A stretch of 64,000 nucleotides of DNA from an uncultured Clostridiaceae bacterium (GCA_946628065.1 CAMOWC010000001.1:83249-147248); one strand, 5' to 3'. Counted from the stretch's first letter, positions 21,565-32,739 are shown. Made by a program: numbers and translations. The notes: generated by a model from the sequence alone, not told the origin.

Positions 21565-22511
21565 TTTGTTCTATTTGCTCTTTTATCCTGTTCTATTAAA
21601 AACGTTTTCTCTAATGTAGAAAGTCTTCTAAGTAAAGAATCATTATTTTGTATTCTTTCTCTTAGATTTGATATTCTTTCTAAATATTGTGTAGGATTTC
21701 TCATTAATTCATCTTCCTGTGCTTGCCTTTCATGGTTAATTGCTGCCGTTACACTTTGGAACTTTGGATCCCCTGCTGTATAAATATGCTCAGGTTTATG
21801 CTCTTCATACCCTCTACGAAACACTCTCATCCTGTCAAAAAGTTTTCGTCTTTCTATGATGTCAAGTGTCTCTAGCATTCTATGGTAAGCTCTGTCGTGA
21901 TTTTCAATTGTTACTGCTCTTGGTGGTAGTTCTCTTTCTGCAAAGGCTTGTTCTCTTTCAAAACATGATAATAAGCTTTCGAATCTATTTACTGCTAAAA
22001 CATTAATATCAATAAAATATCCTCCATCTATAGTTCTTTCTTGGCGTGTCCCATCTTCTTGTATTCTTCCAACTCGTGCAATTCCGCCATGTTTTTGAAA
22101 ATCTAAGATTTCTAAATATGCATCTGTACTTGCAAAAGTACCCTCTTGCATCATGTTACATCTAACATCAACTGCACGTTTTCTTAAATACTCATCAAGA
22201 GCTCTCCCGGTAAACTTTTGAAGAATTCTATATGCATCATCAGGAAACTTTTCTATAACTTCTGAATAGTGTTTATGGTGTATTGCAATATCATCAGGAT
22301 TAAATTCTACAAATCTTAAAAATGCATTACTGCTTTGTGCTTCTCCTACAAGGTATGCTCTTAACGCACTCTTTCCTGCTCCAGGTTGTGCAACTACAAA
22401 AATAGATCTAGGATGTTCTGATCTTTCTGCCTTAAGGAATATTCCTAGTTCTGCTCTTGTAAGACATTCTTGATATTCTTCTTCTGTTAAGTCATACATA
22501 CCAAAATCCAT
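21552..22511 (-). CDS. Zeta-toxin-family kinase
   Basis: 319 aa; IFVVAQPGAGKSALRAYL P-loop, FNPDDIAIHHKHYSEV, MQEGTF; zeta/UMP kinase-like. Confidence 0.8.
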   Translation of the reverse strand: MDFGMYDLTEEEYQECLTRAELGIFLKAERSEHPRSIFVVAQPGAGKSALRAYLVGEAQSSNAFLRFVEFNPDDIAIHHKHYSEVIEKFPDDAYRILQKFTGRALDEYLRKRAVDVRCNMMQEGTFASTDAYLEILDFQKHGGIARVGRIQEDGTRQERTIDGGYFIDINVLAVNRFESLLSCFEREQAFAERELPPRAVTIENHDRAYHRMLETLDIIERRKLFDRMRVFRRGYEEHKPEHIYTAGDPKFQSVTAAINHERQAQEDELMRNPTQYLERISNLRERIQNNDSLLRRLSTLEKTFLIEQDKRANRTNWRE

Positions 22512-22522
22512 AATATGCCTCC

Positions 22523-22726
22523 TTAATTCTTTTTAATATATTCCGTTAATACTTTATTAATTGTTGCTTCGTCATTTTTGTAAACTAGTTCTTTTTCTTC
22601 TTTTAGTTTTGCTATCTTTTCTTCAAATTCTGAATAGTCTTTAGATGTATTGTTTTTAATTTCTTCTGCAATTTTTAACTCAATTGCATATAGTGCTGCT
22701 TCAATTCTGTTATCCATATTGACCAC
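22523..22726 (-). CDS. Small protein upstream of zeta toxin, candidate antitoxin
   Basis: 67 aa charged helical ORF immediately 5' of the zeta-like ORF. Confidence 0.5.
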   Translation of the reverse strand: MVNMDNRIEAALYAIELKIAEEIKNNTSKDYSEFEEKIAKLKEEKELVYKNDEATINKVLTEYIKKN

Positions 22727-22849
22727 TCCTTTATTTTTTTACATATTAGATAAATCTAAGTTATTATATCATAATCTATTTAAATATTCTATATTTGCAT
22801 ACAAAAACAAGTGAATATAATTAATCATTCAATTCACTTGTTTTTTATA

Positions 22850-23353
22850 CTAATTTTTAGTTTGTTTTTCTGTTTTTTTAAATATAAATAATTTACTAAA
22901 AACAAAATTTAGTAATATTACTAATATGTTAGATATTATTTTCATAATTATTGAATTAAATTGTAAGTAGTCAATCGTTACTATCAAAAGTGCGGTTTCT
23001 AATATTAAAGTAAATACTCTTGCGCCAAAGAAAGAAAACATTTCCACTATAAGCTCTTTTCTTGTGTTCGTTTTTGATTCAAACACACACCATTTATTGC
23101 TCACATAAGCAAATATTACAGCAGTAATCCATGCGATTATGTTATTACACAAAGTTGAAAAGTGAAATATTTTCTCGCAGAGCCAAAATGTTAGAACATT
23201 TACAACAGTAGCCAAAAAGCCAAACACTAAATATCTCATGCCTTCTCTGTGTTTTTGATACCATTCAGCTAGGCTATTTAACTTAAGTATTTTCAATATT
23301 TTCAAAAAAGTATTTTCAAAAAAATCTACTATCTTGCAAAACAATGCTTTCAT
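22850..23353 (-). CDS. GtrA-family membrane protein
   Basis: 167 aa; RYLVFGFLATVVNVLTFWLCEK, AYVSNKWCVFESK. Confidence 0.85.
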   Translation of the reverse strand: MKALFCKIVDFFENTFLKILKILKLNSLAEWYQKHREGMRYLVFGFLATVVNVLTFWLCEKIFHFSTLCNNIIAWITAVIFAYVSNKWCVFESKTNTRKELIVEMFSFFGARVFTLILETALLIVTIDYLQFNSIIMKIISNILVILLNFVFSKLFIFKKTEKQTKN

Positions 23354-23388
23354 AAGTCTTGCTCCTTTTAATTCATTTAAAGTTATTA

Positions 23389-24946
23389 TTATTTACTTTT
23401 TGTTTCATGGTATGATTTCTCAGTATTTACATTCCATATATTATTTCTATCTGTAATACCTTTTGTAATGTTTTCAACTGCTTCAATTGCGGTTAGCATT
23501 GAATGGTCCATATTATTATATCTGTGTTGTCCATTCCTTCCTATGCAATACAAATTAGAGAATGTATTAACATAGTTTATTAAATCATCAATTTGACTAT
23601 AAGTATCAAAATATGCTGGATATGCCTTTTTTATTTTCTCTCTGTGTGTATCAATTACATCTGCTTTATCTATTATACCTATTTTTGCAAGTTCACCAAC
23701 TGCAAACTCCTCAAATTCTTTATCTGGCATATTCCAGTATTCATCATTTTCTAAACAAGTATATTCTAGTCCTATCCATACTGTATCTTCAGGTTTATTT
23801 ACCAAATATGGAGACCAGTTATTGAAAATTTGAAGTCTTAACATTTTAACATCTGGTTCTTGTATGTATATCCAGCAGTCTGGCACTATATTGGATAAAG
23901 TTTTTAATGTCGTTTCGTTTTTAATCTTTAGTTTATTTACTAAAACGCCAACTGTTTGAAAGTCTATATATGGTAATCCTTTTGCTATATTTAAAATATC
24001 ATCCGGTACATTCTCTCCGTTTAAATCCACTTACTAAATCTTTTAGTGGCATTGAAGAAATAAATATGTCACCAGTTATGTCAATGATGCCATTATCTGC
24101 AGAGCATGTTACAGAAGTAATTTTATTATCACTAATATTTATGCTTGTAACTTTATGATTCTTTAATATTTTTCCTCCATTTTTCTCTATCTTTTCAGCC
24201 AATGTTTCCCATAATTGTCCGGGGCCATATTTAGGATAATAGAATTCTTCTATTAAAGATGTTTCTACTGTTTTTTGATTGCCTTTATTTTTTTTCTTTG
24301 AAATAATATTTTTTAAAATTGCCATTATAGACAAGCCTTTTACTCTTTGAGCACCCCAATCAGCAGATATCTGGCTCGGATGTCTTCCCCATAGTTTTTC
24401 TGTGTACTTCTCAAAAAACATATTATATAGCACTTTGCCAAATCTGTTTATATAGAAATCCTCCAGTGAGTTTTCTTTTCTTTTTATAATAACTGATTTA
24501 ATATAGCTAAATCCTGCCTTAATCGTCCTCTTAAGTCCCATGTTTTTGAAGGTTTCTTTTTTCATAGTTATTGGATAGTCAAAAAACTTTTTTAAATAAT
24601 AGATTCTAGATACTCTATTTCTTATAAGCATTACTTTATCTTCTTTTTCTGGGTCAGGCCCGCCTGCTACAAGGCTTTTAACTCTTGATAATTTTTCATC
24701 ATCAAATGAATTATGTCCTTGTACTGGCATAAGATCTTTCCAGTAGTTTGTAATTCTATCATCTTTAGAGAAAAATCTATGTCCGCCTATATCCATTCTA
24801 TTTCCGTTATATTTAACAGTTCTAGATATTCCACCAATTTCATTTGTTTCTTCTAATATTGTTACTTCATATCCTTCATGTTTTAATAATTCATTTGCGG
24901 CTGTTAGTCCTGCTGGCCCTGCTCCAATAATAATTACTTTTTTCAT
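23389..24946 (-). CDS. NAD(P)/FAD-dependent oxidoreductase (UDP-galactopyranose mutase/amine-oxidase like); +1 frameshift at CGG 24017-24019
   Basis: Two overlapping ORFs (23999..24958, 23389..24030). [21 protein letters not shown]...[13 protein letters not shown]-[C][29 protein letters not shown]. Length 3n+1. Confidence 0.9.
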
Positions 24947-24972
24947 TTTTTCCTCCATAATATTTTATTATT

Positions 24973-26010
24973 TTACATCATCCATTTTAATATTTTTATT
25001 ACACCCATACTGGCGTTTTTCTTATGTGCAGACACGTTTGTCCTTGATTCAATTTCTTTTCTATTGTCTTTGTAATACTTATATGCTTTATACATCATTT
25101 CTTCATTTGTTAATGTAGGAGTAAAGTTTAATTCTTTTTTTATTTTAGATGTATCAAATACAAATGAAGAAGAGATCATTTTATACTGGTATGGTCCTAG
25201 TGGAGAAATATGTAGAAAGTAACATATTTTCATTCCAATAATCATAAGCATCTTTGGAAAGTGAAATAATCTAGATTTAGAATTTGACTTTTCAATTACA
25301 TAATTATACACTTCATTAAATGTTTTTACATTATCAGAACCAATGTTAAAAATTGATGTCTTATCATAATTTAATGCAGATTTCATTGCTTGTACCATAT
25401 CTTTTGCATATATAAACTGATATCTGTTTTCGCCATTTCCTACTATAGGAATTTTCTTATTGTCATCAATAAATTCAAACAATAAACTTAAAAGTCCAAG
25501 TCTTCCTTCGTCTATAATAGTTGGACTTCTAAAAATGACTGAATTGATTTTCTCTTTATTATTAATTAAGATTCTCTCTCCTTCTAGCTTTGACCTGCCA
25601 TATATTTCAACAGGATTTGGAATTTCTTCTTCACTTACAGGATTATCAAAGTTTTGTCCCCATAAGCAATTGCTTGAAATAAATACTATTTTTTTGCATC
25701 CATTTTCTATAGCAAAATTTGCAATGTTTTGTGTTCCATCTACATTAGACGTCCATAAGTCATTTTTGTCTTTGACTTCATGAGCAAGTAGTGCAGCACA
25801 ATGGAAGATTGCATCGAATTTATGTTTTTTTCCTATTGAATTTAGCAACTCAATGTCTCTTATGTCTCCTTGAATATGTTCGAAATTTTCATGTTCATAA
25901 TCATCTTGTTGTAAGTCAATACTTACAACATAGTTGTCTTCTTCTAATAAGTTTTGTTTTAAAATACTTCCAAAAAAACCTGCTCCTCCTGTAATTAAAT
26001 ACTTTTTCAT
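24973..26010 (-). CDS. NAD-dependent epimerase/dehydratase
   Basis: 345 aa; MKKYLITGGAGFFGSILKQNLL, YGRSKLEGERIL. Confidence 0.9.
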   Translation of the reverse strand: MKKYLITGGAGFFGSILKQNLLEEDNYVVSIDLQQDDYEHENFEHIQGDIRDIELLNSIGKKHKFDAIFHCAALLAHEVKDKNDLWTSNVDGTQNIANFAIENGCKKIVFISSNCLWGQNFDNPVSEEEIPNPVEIYGRSKLEGERILINNKEKINSVIFRSPTIIDEGRLGLLSLLFEFIDDNKKIPIVGNGENRYQFIYAKDMVQAMKSALNYDKTSIFNIGSDNVKTFNEVYNYVIEKSNSKSRLFHFPKMLMIIGMKICYFLHISPLGPYQYKMISSSFVFDTSKIKKELNFTPTLTNEEMMYKAYKYYKDNRKEIESRTNVSAHKKNASMGVIKILKWMM

Positions 26011-26074
26011 ATGATACCTCCCTTACATTTTTCAATGTTTTAATTCTGGCTTTTGCATTGTCGTCTGCAAAAGT

Positions 26075-27244
26075 TTATATTTTAAACATAGTATTTATTT
26101 TCTTTATTTTAGTAAATATTAAACTTATTATCCAACTTACAATCAATACTATAATTGCAATATATACTCGTTGAAACAATCGCGTTTTTATGATTGATAT
26201 ATGTTTCTCGACTAATTCAATTATAATTTGATGTACTAAGTATATTCCCATAGTATTCTTGCCAATACTTGTTACGATTCTATTATATATATTATTTCTG
26301 CTATTTGTATACATTGTGCTCAATGCATAGATTCCCACAATAGTTATAGCCATAAAAATTTGGTAATAATTATAATTATTAGGATATGTTGATTCACAAG
26401 CAAAAGACATTATAATTCCAATTGTGGTTGCCATTATCCATGCTACTGCCCCACTGACAATTGCAAGTATGACATTTTTCTTTTCATCAAAAATATGTTT
26501 ATTTTCAAAAACGTAACCACCTAATATAAAATAAAATCCGAACATTCCTAAATTCTTGCTAAATAAATTAATATTATTAAAATTATTTAAAACTAACGTT
26601 GATAAATTCTGAATTTTCAAAATATTTCCAAGCATTTGTAAAAACAAATCAAATAAATTTATTCCCACTGAAAATATTATTATAATAAGGCATAAATATT
26701 TGTAAAGACTTCTATTTGAATCATGTATGTATTTTAATATTGGGAAGAAAATATATAAACAAATTAAACTTTGTAAAAACCAGAGATTGCCTACATATGT
26801 GTTGTTAAGCTCTATTGATAATACAATATTTATTATTTTAAATAGTGATATTTCTTCTCCTCTTATTATGCTTTTTGTTATGACATATACTATACCCCAA
26901 AAAATTATAAGGCAAAACATTTTAAATATTTTTTTTATATGTTTCTTGTAATCAAAAGGTTTATTTAATAATAGAAACCCGTTAACAAATATAAATATTA
27001 ATACTCCCTCAGAAATCAATCTTAAACTATATTGGATTATTATATTATTATTTTTTTCTTCAATAAAATAAGTATTAAAAGCAGGAATATGTATTAGTAT
27101 CACCATAAAAATCGCTATACATTTTAATAAGTCAATATTTTCATATCTTACTTCATGTGAACAGTTACGGTTATCTTTTTTTACATTTTCCTCCGCTTTG
27201 TCTCTATTGCTTTTTTCAATATTTTCTAGTGTTTCAATTTTCAT
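26075..27244 (-). CDS. Acyltransferase 3 family membrane protein
   Basis: Multi-TM, VRYENIDLLKCIAIFMVILIHIP; start likely at MKIETLENIEK rather than 27328, which overlaps queH. Confidence 0.82.
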   Translation of the reverse strand: MKIETLENIEKSNRDKAEENVKKDNRNCSHEVRYENIDLLKCIAIFMVILIHIPAFNTYFIEEKNNNIIIQYSLRLISEGVLIFIFVNGFLLLNKPFDYKKHIKKIFKMFCLIIFWGIVYVITKSIIRGEEISLFKIINIVLSIELNNTYVGNLWFLQSLICLYIFFPILKYIHDSNRSLYKYLCLIIIIFSVGINLFDLFLQMLGNILKIQNLSTLVLNNFNNINLFSKNLGMFGFYFILGGYVFENKHIFDEKKNVILAIVSGAVAWIMATTIGIIMSFACESTYPNNYNYYQIFMAITIVGIYALSTMYTNSRNNIYNRIVTSIGKNTMGIYLVHQIIIELVEKHISIIKTRLFQRVYIAIIVLIVSWIISLIFTKIKKINTMFKI

Positions 27245-27248
27245 CACA

Positions 27249-27794
27249 TTATCTTTTGTTATCACGGCGATAGTATCTATCCTCCTCACTAAAAATACAG
27301 CCACAGTATTTTTGCATATATAGTCCAATTTCTTTTGCTTTATTGTGACCTTCCCAAAAGCCTTCTCTAAAATCTCTATATAGAAAATCCACGTTATATT
27401 CTTTGCTTAAGTCTTCGCATAATTTCTTTATATAATCGTGTTTCTGATATATACTATATAAAAGTGTTGTAGATACAGTATCATAACCATTCGCCTTTGC
27501 GTATTCAAATGTTCTTCTCATCCTTGCTGGGTAACAATAATTTATGCATCTAGCATTTAAATCTTTTACTGCCTCTTTGCAAAACTCATCTAAGCCATAT
27601 TCATCTTCAAATATAGCTTGTACATTTATTAATTCTGCATATTGTTTTAAGCAGTCTCGTCTTGATTTGTATTCTGTGTATGGATGAATATTAGGATTAA
27701 ACCAATATAGTGTTGGCTCTATTTTCTCATTTCTGAGCGTATCAATGCAATATACACTGCATGGCGCACAACATGTATGTAATAATAGTTTCAT
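27249..27794 (-). CDS. queH: Epoxyqueuosine reductase QueH
   Basis: 181 aa; MKLLLHTCCAPCSVYCID, YWFNPNIHPYTEYKSR, YCGCIFSEEDRY. Confidence 0.92.
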   Translation of the reverse strand: MKLLLHTCCAPCSVYCIDTLRNEKIEPTLYWFNPNIHPYTEYKSRRDCLKQYAELINVQAIFEDEYGLDEFCKEAVKDLNARCINYCYPARMRRTFEYAKANGYDTVSTTLLYSIYQKHDYIKKLCEDLSKEYNVDFLYRDFREGFWEGHNKAKEIGLYMQKYCGCIFSEEDRYYRRDNKR

Positions 27795-28805
27795 TTAATT
27801 TTCCTGACCTCCATATGGTAAGCCTAAATGTGCATATGCATTAGGTGTTGCCATTCTTCCTCTTGGAGTTCTTGCTAAGAATCCAATTTGCATTAAGTAT
27901 GGTTCATATACATCCTCTATTGTTTCTGTTTCTTCTCCAATTGTTGCAGCCAGGTTTTCAACTCCGACCGGCCTTCCAGAATATTTTAATATAATAGTCT
28001 CTAGCAATTTTCTATCAATATTATCAAGACCTAATTCATCTATCTCAAGCTTTTCTAATGCGACTCTTGCAATATCTAAATTGATATTTCCGTCACCTAA
28101 TACAGCGGCATAATCTCTTACTCTTTTTAACAATCTGTTTGCAATTCTTGGCGTTCCTCTTGAGCGTCTTGCAATTTCTATAGCTCCTTTATCATCTATT
28201 GTTATTCCTAAGATTTCAGCAGACCTGCTTACTATAGTTTTTAGCTCTTCAGGAGTGTATAACTCTAATCTGTGGACTATTCCAAATCTGTCGCGAAGAG
28301 GTGTAGAAAGGCTTCCCGCTCTCGTCGTCGCACCAATTAATGTAAACTTTGGCAAATCTAATCTTATAGATCTGGCACTCGGCCCTTTTCCTATAATTAT
28401 ATCTAGGCTGTAATCTTCTAAAGCAGGATAAAGAATTTCTTCAACACTTCTATTTAGTCTATGTATTTCATCTATAAATAAAATGTCATTTTCAGAGAGG
28501 TTAGTTAATAATGCTGCTAAATCTCCTGGCTTTTCAATTGCAGGACCTGATGTGATTCTGATGTTTGAATTCATTTCAGTAGCTATAATATTTGAAAGTG
28601 TTGTTTTCCCAAGGCCTGGAGGTCCATATAATAATACATGGTCAAGAGGCTCTCCTCTTTTTTTAGCAGCCTCTATATATATCTTCATATTTTCTTTGAC
28701 TTTTTCTTGTCCTACATACTCATCTAAAGTCTTTGGCCTAAGTGAATTCTCAAATTTTGCTTCCCCATCATCTTTAATACTTGGCACTAATAAATTATCT
28801 TCCAT
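27795..28805 (-). CDS. ruvB: Holliday junction helicase RuvB
   Basis: 336 aa; [48 protein letters not shown]. Confidence 0.98.
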   Translation of the reverse strand: MEDNLLVPSIKDDGEAKFENSLRPKTLDEYVGQEKVKENMKIYIEAAKKRGEPLDHVLLYGPPGLGKTTLSNIIATEMNSNIRITSGPAIEKPGDLAALLTNLSENDILFIDEIHRLNRSVEEILYPALEDYSLDIIIGKGPSARSIRLDLPKFTLIGATTRAGSLSTPLRDRFGIVHRLELYTPEELKTIVSRSAEILGITIDDKGAIEIARRSRGTPRIANRLLKRVRDYAAVLGDGNINLDIARVALEKLEIDELGLDNIDRKLLETIILKYSGRPVGVENLAATIGEETETIEDVYEPYLMQIGFLARTPRGRMATPNAYAHLGLPYGGQEN

Positions 28806-28945
28806 AGCTTACCTCTTACATTAAAATCAAGTATATTATATATTTAGTGTTGCAATTAAGCAATAGTTTTCACAATATAATTTGAAGTTAAATATCGTTT
28901 GATGTATAATATTATTGAAAAAAGAAAATAAGTGAGGAATTAATA

Positions 28946-29641
28946 ATGAAAAAAATAATAAAGGCATTTCTGTTGCTTCTAGTTTTTACGATTTTAATTG
29001 GCATAGTTGTTTTTTCTTTCTTTGCACTGCAGGGATATGAAAAATACAAAGAAGCTTTCACTAAATCAAGTATGGAAGAACAAGTTGAAGAAATTAGAGC
29101 AAAGTCTGATTACATAAAAATAGATAATGTATCTACTGACTTTAAATATGCAATTATCGCTATTGAAGATCACAGGTTTGAATCTCACGGTGCAGTTGAT
29201 TTCATATCTATAGCCAGAGCAATTTATAAAAATATAGCTAGAAGGAATTTATCAGAAGGTGGAAGTACAATAACACAGCAACTAGCAAAAAATGCTTTTT
29301 TTACACAAGAAAGCACATTAGCCAGAAAACTCGCCGAGATATTTGCTGCAGTTGAATTGGAAAAAATATATTCTAAAGATGAAATTATTGAATTATACAT
29401 AAACACAATTTACTATGGCGATGGTTATTATGGAGTAAATGCTGCAAGCCACGGATATTTTAACAAAGCACCATCAGAGCTTACTTTTGATGAAGCAACA
29501 CTTCTAGCTGGCATTCCGAATGCTCCTAGTGTTTACTCTCTTTCAAACAACCCTGACTTAGCTAGGCAAAGACAAAAATATGTAATACAAAGTATGATTG
29601 AATATGGTTTTGTAACAGAAGATTACGTAAATGCACAATAA
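28946..29641 (+). CDS. Monofunctional peptidoglycan transglycosylase (GT51)
   Basis: 231 aa; AIIAIEDHRFESHGAVDF, GGSTITQQLAKNAFFTQE, YINTIYYGDGYYGVNAAS. Confidence 0.92.
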   Translation: MKKIIKAFLLLLVFTILIGIVVFSFFALQGYEKYKEAFTKSSMEEQVEEIRAKSDYIKIDNVSTDFKYAIIAIEDHRFESHGAVDFISIARAIYKNIARRNLSEGGSTITQQLAKNAFFTQESTLARKLAEIFAAVELEKIYSKDEIIELYINTIYYGDGYYGVNAASHGYFNKAPSELTFDEATLLAGIPNAPSVYSLSNNPDLARQRQKYVIQSMIEYGFVTEDYVNAQ

Positions 29642-29712
29642 AACGTTGAAGACGGCTCTATTCTTTTCACACTCTTAAAAAAATGAAACGAATAGAACCG
29701 TCTTCAACGTTT
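29641..29712. terminator. Long near-perfect inverted repeat between convergent genes
   Basis: AAACGTTGAAGACGGCTCTATTC ... GAATAGAACCGTCTTCAACGTTT (1 mismatch over 23 nt). Confidence 0.75.
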
Positions 29713-29747
29713 CATTCGTTTCATTTAACCTGTTTTTTATTCAGTAT

Positions 29748-31349
29748 TTATTTTTTCATCTCATTTTTAATATATTCTATTTCAGCTTCTTTATCCAGCC
29801 TTGCAAACAATGGCTTGCCAGTTTCTATTACTTTAACATTGTCTATAGCTAAATGGTATTCTTTTAAAGAATTCCATGTTTTATATTCTGATTTTGTAAG
29901 TCCAAGTTGTTCAAATATGCTATCAGCCGTTTCTGGCATAAATGGTTGTAATAGAACTGCAACAAATCTTATAGATTGAACTAAATGATACATTACAGAA
30001 TCAAGCTTTTCTTTATTCTCCTCTTTTGCAAGTATCCATGGTGTTGTCTCGTCAATATATTTATTACATCTTGAAATTATTCCCCAGATTTCTCCTAGTG
30101 CATTACTAAACTGTAATTCTTCCATTTTATCTATAAATTCATTTTTTTGATTTAGCGTTACACTCTCTAAATCTTTATCTTGTTCGTTTTTGTCGCCACT
30201 ATATTTGGGAACATTTCCTCCATAGTATTTATTTATCATTCCAACTGTTCTATTTACAAGGTTTCCTAAGTCATTACATAAATCAATGTTAAATCTTTCA
30301 ACAAATTCCTCAGGTGTAAATAGGCCATCTTGTGATACAGGTAAAGCTTTTAACAAAAAATACTTTGTAGCATCAAGCCCGTATCTATTTATAAGTAATT
30401 CAGGATAAACAACATTTCCTTTTGATTTTGACATCTTGCCGTCTTTCATCATAATCCAGTTGTGAACCATTATCGTTTTAGGTAGTTCTAATCCCAATGC
30501 CATTAAGAAAATAGGCCAGTATATCAAATGAAACCTTGCTATGTCCTTACCTACTATTTGTACAGAAGCTGGCCAATATTTTTGGAACAAATGATCATCA
30601 TTTGATTTATATCCTAGTGCGGTGATATAGTTTGTAAGCGCGTCTAACCAAACATATACAACGTGCTTTGGATCTTTTTTTACCTTTACTCCCCAATCAA
30701 ATGATGTACGGCTTACACACAAGTCTTCCAAACCTGGCTTAATAAAATTATTTATCATTTCTGTTTTTCTATAATCAGGTTTTACAAAATCAGGATGTGA
30801 ATCATAATAATCAAGTAATTTTTGTGAATACTTTTTCATATTAAAAAAATATGCTTCTTCTTTCATTGGCTTTACTTCTCTACCGCAATCTGGGCATTTG
30901 CCATCCACTAGTTGCGTTTCTGTAAAGAATGTTTCACATGGAGTACAATATAGTCCTTCATACTCGCCTTTATAAATATCACCAGTATTCATAAAGTAGT
31001 CAAATATTTCTTGTACAACTTTCATATGTCTTTCTTCAGTTGTACGTATAAAATCATCATATTTTATGTCCATTATTTTCCATAGTTTTTTTGCTTCATT
31101 TGCCATTTCATCTACATATTGTTGTGGTTCTTTGCCTTTCTCCTTAGCTACAGTTTCAATCTTTTGTCCATGTTCATCTAAGCCTGTTAGCATATACGCA
31201 TCATAGCCTTGTAATTCTTTATATCTTTTTAAAGCATCAGCAGCAACTGTTGTATATGCTGTACCTATATGAAATTTGCCACTTGGATAGTAAATTGGAG
31301 TTGTAATATAAAATGGTTCTTTTTCTTGCATTTGCAATCTTCCTTTCAT
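29748..31349 (-). CDS. metG: Methionyl-tRNA synthetase
   Basis: 533 aa; YYPSGKFHIGTAYTTVAADAL, CPDCGREVKPM, KMSKSKGNVV. Confidence 0.97.
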   Translation of the reverse strand: MKGRLQMQEKEPFYITTPIYYPSGKFHIGTAYTTVAADALKRYKELQGYDAYMLTGLDEHGQKIETVAKEKGKEPQQYVDEMANEAKKLWKIMDIKYDDFIRTTEERHMKVVQEIFDYFMNTGDIYKGEYEGLYCTPCETFFTETQLVDGKCPDCGREVKPMKEEAYFFNMKKYSQKLLDYYDSHPDFVKPDYRKTEMINNFIKPGLEDLCVSRTSFDWGVKVKKDPKHVVYVWLDALTNYITALGYKSNDDHLFQKYWPASVQIVGKDIARFHLIYWPIFLMALGLELPKTIMVHNWIMMKDGKMSKSKGNVVYPELLINRYGLDATKYFLLKALPVSQDGLFTPEEFVERFNIDLCNDLGNLVNRTVGMINKYYGGNVPKYSGDKNEQDKDLESVTLNQKNEFIDKMEELQFSNALGEIWGIISRCNKYIDETTPWILAKEENKEKLDSVMYHLVQSIRFVAVLLQPFMPETADSIFEQLGLTKSEYKTWNSLKEYHLAIDNVKVIETGKPLFARLDKEAEIEYIKNEMKK

Positions 31350-31415
31350 TTCTTATTATTTTTCCTTAAAAATTTTAAAACATTCTTCAATATTGCTTCT
31401 TTATACAAATATGAA

Positions 31416-32084
31416 TTATTTAGATTTTCTAATATTTTGTCTATTAATAGTTACAATCTTATTTGAATATATTTTGTTCATTCGAGAGTCTGGATAATAC
31501 TTGTCTAGGAATTCATCAACAAAGTTTTTTGCTGGAATTCCAATTACTCTTTCATTCTGTCTTCTACCCGCTGCCCATGACGTACTTATGTTAAAAACCA
31601 TAAATACTATCATAACAATAGTTAATAATTTAAACTCCATTTTTGGATAATAGGATACAAATTTTAGTATCATGGGATATGCCGTGGTAATATAAAAAAT
31701 TCCTGCTATTCCCCAGAATATGCAATGCGTTAAATCTGTTCTTCCATTTAAATTTATAATTGCACTGCTATAGTCCCAAGAAATAGTTCCAAAGAATATT
31801 TCTTGGATATATGAGCACCCATATTCTACAAAACCTCCAAGTGCCATACTTGCAAAAAAAACTTTGGTCGTATCCTTTATATTGCTCACAATAAAATAAT
31901 ACATAACAGCTCCTACACCATATACAGGTATAAACGGTCCATAAATTAAGCCTCGCCTTATATGTAGGTTTCCGTCAACAATAATTTCAAGAGCTGTTTC
32001 TACTATACTTCCAAATATACTTCCAATAATGAATACCCAGAAAACAGTTATTAATTCTTTCTTTAATTTCTCTCTTGATTCCAT
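31416..32084 (-). CDS. Putative ABC-transporter permease-like membrane protein (CmpB family)
   Basis: 222 aa multi-TM; GSIFGSIVETAL, RRGLIYGPFIPVYGVGA. Confidence 0.75.
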   Translation of the reverse strand: MESREKLKKELITVFWVFIIGSIFGSIVETALEIIVDGNLHIRRGLIYGPFIPVYGVGAVMYYFIVSNIKDTTKVFFASMALGGFVEYGCSYIQEIFFGTISWDYSSAIINLNGRTDLTHCIFWGIAGIFYITTAYPMILKFVSYYPKMEFKLLTIVMIVFMVFNISTSWAAGRRQNERVIGIPAKNFVDEFLDKYYPDSRMNKIYSNKIVTINRQNIRKSK

Positions 32085-32174
32085 TAATACACCCTTTTGT
32101 TTTCTTTTTTCTAAAATATTGTATCACTTGTGTTTATTTAATGCAAGGGAAATAAAAACTGTTTCTTTATTATA

Positions 32175-32216
32175 AGCAACGAGAGACAGGTTTTGATTCC
32201 TGTCTCTCGTTGTTGG
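32175..32216. terminator. Inverted repeat
   Basis: aacgagagacaggttttgattcctgtctctcgtt. Confidence 0.65.
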
Positions 32217-32223
32217 CACAGAT

Positions 32224-32739
32224 TTAATGGAATTCATCCGGGAAATTTGCCGATTCCCATTTTGCTTTTGCAAGGTCGAGTACTTGCTGAGGGTCCCTCC
32301 AAAAATCGAACTCGAAAGGAGCCAAAAGCAAGAAGCTTATATTCTCGAACTCGCATTCGACACAACAGTACTCATCACGATCTTTGTGAAGTTTACGGAG
32401 AAAGATTACGAAATTGTAGTACCAATCACTACGAAACTCCGCAAGAATCCTTTCGTATTCCCACTTTCTCCTGGGAGGATCGTATATCGTATATTCACTT
32501 TTTCCAAAGTCAATGATATAGTCCTCTCCACAGCCTCTGCATGTCACTTCTTCAGTAATGAACTGCGTTGTCCTAGTAAAGTCCTCTCCGTGGGTCAATT
32601 CTTCAACAATCTTCTTTTCAGTGTTGCTGAAAGAATGGCTATATTTGCAGAACGGGCAATGAACATAGAACAACCCTTTTTCAATCGGCTTCACAACAGG
32701 TACAGATTTGTCACACATGGCTGTTTTCTCCTTTCGCAA
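32224..32739 (-). CDS. Hypothetical zinc-ribbon protein of higher GC
   Basis: 171 aa; CPFCKYSH...CRGCGEDYIID...CCVECEFENISF cysteine pairs; GC richer than flanks. Confidence 0.6.
   Translation of the reverse strand: MRKEKTAMCDKSVPVVKPIEKGLFYVHCPFCKYSHSFSNTEKKIVEELTHGEDFTRTTQFITEEVTCRGCGEDYIIDFGKSEYTIYDPPRRKWEYERILAEFRSDWYYNFVIFLRKLHKDRDEYCCVECEFENISFLLLAPFEFDFWRDPQQVLDLAKAKWESANFPDEFH

Noticed and set aside
26075-27328. Extended N-terminus of the acyltransferase (MDYICKNTVAVFLVRR...)
   Set aside because: Overlaps the queH C-terminus in another frame; the start at MKIETLENIEK is more plausible.
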